Assembly: GCA_903868115.1 (NCBI GenBank)
Contig: CAIPUA010000246.1
Location: forward strand, 1 to 32,828
Reading direction: 5' to 3'
Origin: an uncultured Holophagaceae bacterium
GTDB taxonomy: Bacteria > Acidobacteriota > Holophagae > Holophagales > Holophagaceae
Length of the DNA: 32,828 bases
Under the pieces are notes generated by a model that saw only the letters and a program-made list of their open reading frames with translations, did no database searches and was not told where the DNA came from. The position numbers and the translations under genes were made by a program. Positions 10,067-17,062 of the stretch are shown here, piece after piece. How positions within the stretch are numbered: position 1 is the stretch's first letter; each line of letters opens with the position of its first letter.

Positions 10067-10936
10067 CTAGGTGGAATCGTCGGAGGAGAGCTGTCTCCAG
10101 AATGACGCAAAGCCGTTCGGTTGCAAGGATACCCGTCCGAGCAGCTGCTGGGCGAGGGCCTGGAAGGCCTGGGAGGCCGCGCAGCGCGGGAAGAGATCGA
10201 CCACCCCTCGCTGCTGGCGCACGGCCTGCAGCAGGTGCGCATCGTGGGGCACCATGCCCAGCACCTTGAGCTGCTTGCCGAGGAAGCGCTCGGTGGCGGC
10301 CTGCAGCTGGTCCACGGTCTCCTGGGCCTCGTCGGCGCTCTGCCCGTTGTTCACCAGGAGCCAGAGCGGCTTGGTGGCCTCCCGCAGGTGCAGGACCTTC
10401 ACCATGGCGTAGGCGTCCACGAGGCTCGTGGGCTCCGGCGTGGTGACCAGGATGACCTCCTGGGCGGCCATGAGCAGCTTGAGGACCGAGTCGTGGATGC
10501 CCGCGGCCGTGTCGATGAGCAGCCAGTCGGCGGTCTCGGCCACCCGCTGCAGCCCCTGCACCAGGCGCAGCTCGCTGACGGTGTCCAGGCGGGTCAGCTC
10601 CTGGATGCCGCTGCTGGCGGGGATGATGCGGATGCCCATGGGGCCGTCCACAAGGATCTCCTCCAGCACCTTCTCGCCGCGCAGCACATGCTCCAGGGTG
10701 AACTCCGGAGACAGGCCCAGCAGGATGTCGATGTTCGCCAGGCCGAAGTCCGCGTCCATGATCACCACCCGCTGGCCCTGCTGGGCCAGGGCGATGGCGA
10801 GGCCCGCGACGACATTGGTCTTGCCGACCCCGCCCTTGCCGGATGTGATGGCGAGCACCCGGGCCGCGAAGAGCGGGACCTCCGGGCGGAGTCCCTGGGC
10901 CATGGTGCGGAGACGGGAGGCCTGATCGTGGCTCAT
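10067..10936 (-). CDS. flhG: MinD/ParA-like ATPase FlhG (FleN)
   Basis: AITSGKGGVGKTNVVAGLAIALAQQGQRVVIMDADFGLANIDILLG; adjacent to flhF. Confidence 0.95.
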   Translation of the reverse strand: MSHDQASRLRTMAQGLRPEVPLFAARVLAITSGKGGVGKTNVVAGLAIALAQQGQRVVIMDADFGLANIDILLGLSPEFTLEHVLRGEKVLEEILVDGPMGIRIIPASSGIQELTRLDTVSELRLVQGLQRVAETADWLLIDTAAGIHDSVLKLLMAAQEVILVTTPEPTSLVDAYAMVKVLHLREATKPLWLLVNNGQSADEAQETVDQLQAATERFLGKQLKVLGMVPHDAHLLQAVRQQRGVVDLFPRCAASQAFQALAQQLLGRVSLQPNGFASFWRQLSSDDST

Positions 10937-12216
10937 TCGACGTCCTTCGCAGTGGCGGGGAGGATGAGGTCCGCCACCCGGCGGCTGGTGGCCAGCTCCA
11001 GGGCGTCCGGCACTTCCTGGCCCGTGCCCAGGTAGCTGAGGGGGCGCTTGACCCGCACCAGCGTGCTCAGGATGGGGCCGTAGGTGGAGGTCTCGTCCAG
11101 CTTGGTGAAGAGGAGGCGCGTGGGGTGCAGAGGCTCGTAGCGCGCCGCGATCTCGGTCAGGTCCCGGGGCTTGGTGGTGGCCGACAGCACCAGGTGAGTC
11201 TCCACGTCCGGCAGCTCCTCGAGCAGGCCCCGCAGCTGGTTCAGGGTCTCCGTGTCCTTGGGGCTGTGGCCGGGGGTGTCGATGAGCACGAGGGCACGGT
11301 CCTGGTAGAAGCGCAGGGCCCCGCGCATGTCCTCCACGGTCAGGGCCACGTGCAGCGGCACCTGCAGGATCTGGGCGTACTGCTGGAGCTGGTCCACGGC
11401 CCCCATGCGGTAGGTGTCGAGGGTGACCAGGGCCACCTTCTGCTTGAGGTGGAGCTGGGCGTAGGCCGCGAGCTTGGCCACGGTGGTGGTCTTGCCCACG
11501 CCCGTGGGGCCCACCAGCGCCGCCACCCGCATCTTCCCGGGCTCCACCTGGATGGGGGGCGCCACCGGGATGAAGTCGGCGATGACCCGGCGCAGGAAGA
11601 GGCGCGCCCGCTCGGCATTCACGGCGCCTGTGGCGGAGTCGCCCTCCTGGTCCGTGAGGGCCCGCTGGGCGTGCTCGCAGAGGCGCAGGGCGATGACGGG
11701 TTCCACGTCGTTGGCGACGAGGTCGCCGTAGAGCTCCAGCAGGCTCGAGGGCAGGTGGAGCTGGGCCGGGGGCATGCCCTGGCGCTGGATGCGGCTGAGC
11801 AGCGCTTTCATCTGGTCCAGCTCTTTCAGGATCGAGCCGTTGCGCTGGTCGTTGTCCTTGAGGGCCGCCACGGCGCCCTTGATCTCCAGCAGCTCGCGGC
11901 GTAGGGGCTGGAGGTCCATGGGAGGCGCCGGGGGGGCCGGGGGTGGAACTTGCCGGAGAGCGTGGGCAGACGGGGTGGCCAGGGGGGCCCGTAGGCCGTA
12001 GGTGAGTGCGGGAGCTGCGGAGGCCGCCGGGGGAATCCCCGCCTGGGCCTCGTCCACGGCCGCCGTGACCTCGATGATCGACTCCTCCCCGGTGCCCGAG
12101 GCCGCCGGCCGCCGCCGGGTGCGGGTGGAGAGGATGAAGGCCTCTTCGCCCATGTCCTTCTTCACGACGTCGAGGGCGTCCTGCATGGAGCCGGCTTCAA
12201 AGGTCTTCACGCGCAT
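10933..12216 (-). CDS. flhF: Flagellar biosynthesis SRP-like GTPase FlhF
   Basis: MRVKTFEAGSMQDALDVVKKDMGEEAFILSTR; ALVGPTGVGKTTTVAKLAAYA; DTYRMGAVDQLQQYA; 4-bp overlap with flhG. Confidence 0.96.
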   Translation of the reverse strand: MRVKTFEAGSMQDALDVVKKDMGEEAFILSTRTRRRPAASGTGEESIIEVTAAVDEAQAGIPPAASAAPALTYGLRAPLATPSAHALRQVPPPAPPAPPMDLQPLRRELLEIKGAVAALKDNDQRNGSILKELDQMKALLSRIQRQGMPPAQLHLPSSLLELYGDLVANDVEPVIALRLCEHAQRALTDQEGDSATGAVNAERARLFLRRVIADFIPVAPPIQVEPGKMRVAALVGPTGVGKTTTVAKLAAYAQLHLKQKVALVTLDTYRMGAVDQLQQYAQILQVPLHVALTVEDMRGALRFYQDRALVLIDTPGHSPKDTETLNQLRGLLEELPDVETHLVLSATTKPRDLTEIAARYEPLHPTRLLFTKLDETSTYGPILSTLVRVKRPLSYLGTGQEVPDALELATSRRVADLILPATAKDVE

Positions 12217-12226
12217 GGGCGGCCCT

Positions 12227-14329
12227 TCATGACACAGTCCCCAGGTTCACGACGCGGACATCCATGGGCACCTCGCTGTGGCTCAACACCACCAGCTGCG
12301 GCAGCGCCCGCTCCAGGAGCCGCCGCAGGTGGGGTCGCACCACGGGGTTGGTGAGCAGCACCGGCTGGGCCCCGGGCAGCAGGGCGGCGATGCCGTTGGC
12401 GATGCGGTTCAGCAGCTCCTGGGTGCGGCCGGGCTCGAGGGCCAGGAAGCTGCCCCGGTCCGTCTGCTCGATGCCGCCCTGGAGGGTCTGCTCCAGGTTG
12501 GGGTCCAGGACCAGGACACCCAGCTCCCCTGTTTCGGACAGGTGGGGGCTGGTCAGTACCCGGCCCATGGCCTGGCGGACGTACTCGGTGATGAAGCCGA
12601 CGTCCTTGGTCATGGCCGCGGCGTCGGCGGTGGCCTCCAGGATGCGGCCCAGATCCCGCACGGGGACCCGCTCGCGCAGCAGGTTGTGCATGACCTTCTG
12701 CAGGGTGGTCACGGTGATGACGTTGGGGATGAGGTCATCCACCAGGCGGGGGCTCGACTCCTTGAGGTTGTCCAGCAGGTGCTGCACCTCGGGCCGCCCC
12801 AGCATCTCGGGCGCGTGCTGTTTGATCAGCTCGGAGAGGTGGGTGGTCAAGACCGTGGCGGGTTCCACCACGGTGTAGCCCAGCAGCTGGGCCCGGTCCC
12901 GGAGGTTGTCGGGAATCCAGTAGGCGGGCAGGCCGAAGGCGGGCTCAGAGGTGGGGGTGCCCGCGAGCTCCTCCGTGGCGGTACCGGGGTTCATGGCCAG
13001 GAACTGGGCCGGCTGCAGCTCCGCCCGGGCGATCTCCTCGCCCCGCAGCAGGATGCGGTACGCGTGGGGGGCCAGCTGCAGGTTGTCCCGGATGCGCACG
13101 GGCGGCACCACGATGCCCAGCTCCTGGGCCATCTGGCGGCGGACGCCCTTGATGCGCTCGAGCACAGTCCCGCCCTGGTTCACGTCGAGCAGGGGGATCA
13201 GGCTGTAGCCCACTTCCAGCCCCAGGGGGTCCACCTTGAGCAGGCCCTCCACCTTGTCCGCGGACTCCGCAGCGGCGGCCTTGGCCTTTTCGGCGGCCAC
13301 CGCCTGATCCGCCTCCGTTGCGGGGGGCCCCTGGGGCAGCTTCCAGGCCGCGTAGGCCATGACCCCGAAGATGGAACCCATGACCCAGAAGGGGAACAGC
13401 GGCAGGCCTGGCACGGCGCCGAAGAGGAAGAGCACCCCGGTGGCGATGGCCAGCGGCCGGTGGTCTGCGCCCATCTGGCCCAGGACCTGGCTGCCCAGGC
13501 CCGTGGCATCGCTGCCGCTGCGGGTCGTCAGGATGGCGCCGCCCACGCTGATGAGCAGGCTGGGGATCACCGTCACCAGGCCATCGCCCACGGTCAGCAG
13601 GGTGTAGACCTCAAGCGCCTGCAGCACCGGCAGGTTGTAGCGCACCACGCCCAGGATGATGCCCGCCACGATGTTGACTGCCAGGATGATCAGGGCCGCC
13701 ACGGAGTCCCGCTGGGTGAACTTCACGGCGCCGTCCATGGCTCCGTAGAATCCGGCTTCTTCCTGGAGGTCTTTGCGGCGCTTGCGGGCCTCCTGCTCGT
13801 CGATGTAGCCCGCGTTCAGGTCGGCGTCGATGGCCATCTGCTTGCCGGGCAGCGCATCCAGGGTGAAGCGGGCGGTGACCTCGGCGATGCGGCCTGCGCC
13901 GTGGTTGATGACCAGGAACTGGATGGCCAGCAGGATGAGGAAGACCACCAGGCCGATGACATAGCTGCCGCCCACCACGAACTGGCCGAAGGCCTTGACC
14001 ATGTGACCGGCGGCATCGGCGCCCTGGTCGCCGGCATAGAGCAGAATTCGCCGGGTGGTGGCCACATTGATGGCCAGACGGAAAAGCGTCACCACCAGCA
14101 GCACGGACGGGTAGGAGCTGAACTCCTTGGGGCGGGGCACATACATGCCCACCATGAGGATCACGAGGCTCAGGGTGATGTTCAGGACGATCAGCAGATC
14201 GAGCATGAACGCCGGCAGGGGCAGCACCATCACCACCAGCACGATCATGACGAAAATAGGCGCAGCCAGGTCCGACCGCCGGCCGAGGCGGCCCATGAAT
14301 GGAAGCAGACGGTCTAGAAAGGTCAACAT
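12227..14329 (-). CDS. flhA: Flagellar biosynthesis protein FlhA
   Basis: 700 aa; PLPAFMLDLLIVLNITLSLVILM; QMAIDADLNAGYIDEQEARKRRKDLQEEAGFYGAMDGAVKFTQRDSVAALIILAVNIVAG. Confidence 0.98.
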   Translation of the reverse strand: MLTFLDRLLPFMGRLGRRSDLAAPIFVMIVLVVMVLPLPAFMLDLLIVLNITLSLVILMVGMYVPRPKEFSSYPSVLLVVTLFRLAINVATTRRILLYAGDQGADAAGHMVKAFGQFVVGGSYVIGLVVFLILLAIQFLVINHGAGRIAEVTARFTLDALPGKQMAIDADLNAGYIDEQEARKRRKDLQEEAGFYGAMDGAVKFTQRDSVAALIILAVNIVAGIILGVVRYNLPVLQALEVYTLLTVGDGLVTVIPSLLISVGGAILTTRSGSDATGLGSQVLGQMGADHRPLAIATGVLFLFGAVPGLPLFPFWVMGSIFGVMAYAAWKLPQGPPATEADQAVAAEKAKAAAAESADKVEGLLKVDPLGLEVGYSLIPLLDVNQGGTVLERIKGVRRQMAQELGIVVPPVRIRDNLQLAPHAYRILLRGEEIARAELQPAQFLAMNPGTATEELAGTPTSEPAFGLPAYWIPDNLRDRAQLLGYTVVEPATVLTTHLSELIKQHAPEMLGRPEVQHLLDNLKESSPRLVDDLIPNVITVTTLQKVMHNLLRERVPVRDLGRILEATADAAAMTKDVGFITEYVRQAMGRVLTSPHLSETGELGVLVLDPNLEQTLQGGIEQTDRGSFLALEPGRTQELLNRIANGIAALLPGAQPVLLTNPVVRPHLRRLLERALPQLVVLSHSEVPMDVRVVNLGTVS

Positions 14330-14371
14330 ACCGACACCCGCAGGGTCAGGGGCGAGGGGCGTGCCAGAGCG

Positions 14372-14551
14372 GGCTGTCGGCTGTCAGCTGTCAGCTGTCA
14401 GCTCAAGAAGGGCCCGACCCACTTGGGCGGGGGGGGCTGACAGCCCTCGTGGCTATCGGCTGTCAGCTCTCACCTATCAAAAGACAGGACCCGTCCCACA
14501 TGCAGCGTCCCCGCGGCGCCTTCTTTCACCGAGAGCTGACAGCCGACAGCC
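14372..14551. repeat. Heptamer (RGCTNTC) arrays in both orientations
   Basis: GGCTGTC-GGCTGTC-AGCTGTC-AGCTGTC (14372-14399); GGCTATC-GGCTGTC-AGCTCTC (14451-14471); its inverse GAGAGCTGACAGCCGACAGCC (14531-14551). Confidence 0.85.
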
Positions 14552-14559
14552 AGCGCTGC

Positions 14560-14940
14560 TCAGCGCTGGATCTTCAGCCCATCCCAGCACTCGGGCGGAT
14601 GACACCGGCACCGCCAGCCCGCCCAGCTCACCCGCTGGAAGCACACCTCCCCGGGCCAGGGCACCCGGTCCAGCCAGGTCTGCAGGGCCCGCTGGAGGCG
14701 CAGGCGCTGCTCGGGCTCCAGGGCCGTGTCGGCCCCCACCCAGGCCCCCGCCCGGCGGGCCTTCACCTCCAGAAGCCGCAGCTCGGACCCCCTGCTGAGC
14801 AGCAGGTCGAGCTCCCACCGCCCCAGCTTCTGCCGCCAGGCGACCAGGTCCCAGCCCCTCAGCCAGAACAGCCAGAGCGTCAGCCGCTCCGACCATACCC
14901 CCAGGCGCCGCGCCGCCTCACCGCGCCGAGAGCGGGTCAT
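14560..14940 (-). CDS. YraN/UPF0102-family protein (predicted endonuclease-like fold)
   Basis: GRWELDLLLSRGSELRLLEVKARRAGAWVGADTALEPEQRLRLQRALQTWL matches the family pattern E-x-D-L ... EVK-x-R ... K/R-x(2)-L-x(2)-A. Confidence 0.8.
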   Translation of the reverse strand: MTRSRRGEAARRLGVWSERLTLWLFWLRGWDLVAWRQKLGRWELDLLLSRGSELRLLEVKARRAGAWVGADTALEPEQRLRLQRALQTWLDRVPWPGEVCFQRVSWAGWRCRCHPPECWDGLKIQR

Positions 14941-14968
14941 GGCTAGGCCTGAAGGGAGAAAGAAAAAA

Positions 14969-15070
14969 ACTCTCGCAGAGGGGCGCGGAGAAAGCAGAGG
15001 CTGCGGAGATTCGTGCCTTTGAGTTCATTCCTCAGCGCCCTCCGCCAACTCTGTGCCCCTCTGCGAGAGT
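14969..15070. repeat. Inverted repeat with periodic GCRGAG units
   Basis: ACTCTCGCAGAGGGGC (14969-14984) exact reverse complement of GCCCCTCTGCGAGAGT (15055-15070); 70-nt spacer containing further GCAGAG/GCGGAG and CTCCGC units. Confidence 0.85.
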
Positions 15071-15091
15071 GGTTTTCCTTTCGTGATGTCC

Positions 15092-15661
15092 CTACTCGTC
15101 CCGCCGGGGCAGGAGGAGGCTGCGCTGGACGCGCTCGAGGTTGCCGTGGATGCTGACGATCTTCCAGGCCAGGACCATGGCGTAGCCCAGCCAGACCCAG
15201 AGGAGGCGGGGGTCTACCGGGGTGCGCTTGAGGGCGTCGGTGCCCAGGTCCAGCCGCAGGCCCTGGAGATACCAGACCACGACGCCAAAGGCGATGATCA
15301 GGTAGCCCCAGCGGATCCAGTAGGGCCGGAGACCTTCCTTCACCTTCCAGCGCAGCAGCAGCCAGCGGTCGAAGCGGTCGCTCTTCTCCTCCGTGAAGTG
15401 GAGGGCCAGCAGCTGGTCCACGAGGGGGGCATAGCGGTGCGCCTTCAGCTCCTGGATCTCCTCCTCGCCGTTCACCTTGCGCAGGAAGGCCGAGCGGATC
15501 TTGCCGATGCACTCTTCCCAGGGGGCCTCCTCCCGCTGCAGCGAGAGATGCAGGCGCACCAGCCCGACCCAGAGCAGGGCCTGGGCCAGGAGCACCGCCC
15601 AGAGGGACATGCCCTGCCAGCCCTGGGTGCGCACGAGATCGAGGAAACGGGTGAGATCCAT
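15092..15661 (-). CDS. Hypothetical membrane protein, 189 aa
   Basis: Hydrophobic segments LWAVLLAQALLWVGLVRL, YLIIAFGVVVWYL, WVWLGYAMVLAWKI; good start context. Confidence 0.7.
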   Translation of the reverse strand: MDLTRFLDLVRTQGWQGMSLWAVLLAQALLWVGLVRLHLSLQREEAPWEECIGKIRSAFLRKVNGEEEIQELKAHRYAPLVDQLLALHFTEEKSDRFDRWLLLRWKVKEGLRPYWIRWGYLIIAFGVVVWYLQGLRLDLGTDALKRTPVDPRLLWVWLGYAMVLAWKIVSIHGNLERVQRSLLLPRRDE

Positions 15662-15748
15662 CCCGGCAGTTTAGCCCAGGGGCCGGGGGGGGCTGGGAAC
15701 CATGTAACCTGGACAGGGGCTGGACCGAAGCTGGCCCGGGAGGATCGC

Positions 15749-15922
15749 ATGGGCACCGAAGACCTGAAGTCCGCGACGAACTGGGCCAAGGAGCTGGGCG
15801 TTCCCGAGAAGAAGCTCAAGGACGCCCTCAAGGCCGCCGGCATCGAGCCCGACGCCAAGAAGGGGGTCTGCGCCTTCTACTCCAAGGCCTCCGCCGAGAA
15901 GGCGAAGAAGGGCATCAAGTAG
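15749..15922 (+). CDS. Small lysine-rich protein, 57 aa (hypothetical)
   Basis: MGTEDLKSATNWAKELGVPEKKLKDALKAAGIEPDAKKGVCAFYSKASAEKAKKGIK; SD GGGAGG upstream of the ATG. Confidence 0.75.
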   Translation: MGTEDLKSATNWAKELGVPEKKLKDALKAAGIEPDAKKGVCAFYSKASAEKAKKGIK

Positions 15923-15926
15923 CCGC

Positions 15927-16565
15927 CTAGACCTTGCTCCAGGGCACTTCCCCCGCCGCCAGGAAGGCCTCGCCGTCCAGGCCCTGGTCCTCGGCGCGCT
16001 TGATCAGGTGCTGGAGGGCCTCGGCGGTGGCTTCGGCGTCCTGCAGGGCGCGGTGGGCGCGGGTGTTGGTGATGCCCAGGAACTCACAGAGCTCGCCCAG
16101 GCTGCGCCGAGGCAGCTCGGGAATCAGGCGCTTGGCCAGCAGCCGGGTGCAGATGAGGCGGTGCCGACGCCAGACGCCTTCGGGCAGCCAGGCCTTCAGG
16201 AAGCTGCCGTCGTAGGGGGCATGGTGGGCCACCCAGACGCGGCCCTCGAGCTGGGGCATGAGCTTCAGGGCCACCTGCTCCCAGGGGGGAGCGCCGGCCA
16301 GCATGGGCAGGGAGATGCCGGTGAGCCGCTGGATCTCCTCCGGTAGGAACCCCTGGATGGAGGCCAGGCTGGAGAAGCGGTCCTCGACCACCAGGCCGGA
16401 GAGCCGCACTAGGCCCACCTCCGTGATCTCCGAGGGCTGGATGAAGCGGCCATCCTTGCCCCAGCGGGCCTTGGGGCTGCCGCCCGTGGTCTCCAGGTCG
16501 ATCACCGCGAAGCTCAGCTCCCGTAGGACGGGGGAGCTGGATTCGAGGAGGGGTTGCTGGGTCAT
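15927..16565 (-). CDS. DnaQ/PolC-like DEDDh 3'-5' exonuclease
   Basis: FAVIDLETTGGSPKARWGKDGRFIQPSEITEVGLV; AHHAPYDGSFL; HRALQDAEATAEAL. Confidence 0.92.
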   Translation of the reverse strand: MTQQPLLESSSPVLRELSFAVIDLETTGGSPKARWGKDGRFIQPSEITEVGLVRLSGLVVEDRFSSLASIQGFLPEEIQRLTGISLPMLAGAPPWEQVALKLMPQLEGRVWVAHHAPYDGSFLKAWLPEGVWRRHRLICTRLLAKRLIPELPRRSLGELCEFLGITNTRAHRALQDAEATAEALQHLIKRAEDQGLDGEAFLAAGEVPWSKV

Positions 16566-16990
16566 GCGCTGACCAGGGTCTTCAGGCCGGACTGGAACAG
16601 CACATCCACCTTCTTGCCGATTCGCCGCTGCACACGGCCCAGGCCGAAGGTGGGGTGGTCCATCCAGGCGCCCTCCTCCCAGACCTCGGAGACGCGGTAA
16701 GGCCGGGCCGAGGCACCACCCTGCTCCCGGACCAGGGTCTCCTGGAACTGGGCGGTCAGGGAGTTGGGCCGGGCGCCGCCGGTTTTCGCTACGGCCGGAA
16801 GGCGCGGGACGCGCGGACTGCGGGCAAGCGGCTCGGGCTTGGCCGCGCGGTACTTGTGAACCGAGCGGCAGTTGCCGCAGATGAGCCGGTCAGGTACGCC
16901 TTCGGAGGCGGTCAGCACCTGATGACGGGTCTCCCCACCGCAGCGACCGCAGGGGGCATCCACATCCTGGCCGGCATAGTAGATCTTCAT
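16562..16990 (-). CDS. Zinc-ribbon protein with C-terminal beta/Tudor-like region
   Basis: CGRCGGETRHQV...LICGNCRSVHKYRA zinc ribbon; C-terminal DHPTFGLGRVQRRIGKKVDVLFQSGLKTLV; ATGA overlap with the exonuclease. Confidence 0.7.
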   Translation of the reverse strand: MKIYYAGQDVDAPCGRCGGETRHQVLTASEGVPDRLICGNCRSVHKYRAAKPEPLARSPRVPRLPAVAKTGGARPNSLTAQFQETLVREQGGASARPYRVSEVWEEGAWMDHPTFGLGRVQRRIGKKVDVLFQSGLKTLVSA

Positions 16991-17062
16991 GGCGTGAGAC
17001 TCCCTGGGCCCTGGCCCGCAGGCTTCGCCAACGTTTCCGACCCTTTGTTCATGCCCACCAGA

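Noticed and set aside
12278-14317. 679-aa plus-strand ORF opposite flhA
   Set aside because: Mirror-frame artefact; no recognisable domain, and flhA is clear on the minus strand.
14299-14946. Plus-strand ORFs over the heptamer repeats and yraN region
   Set aside because: Composition driven by the repeats (LSAVSCQLSAQ); antisense to the YraN-like gene.
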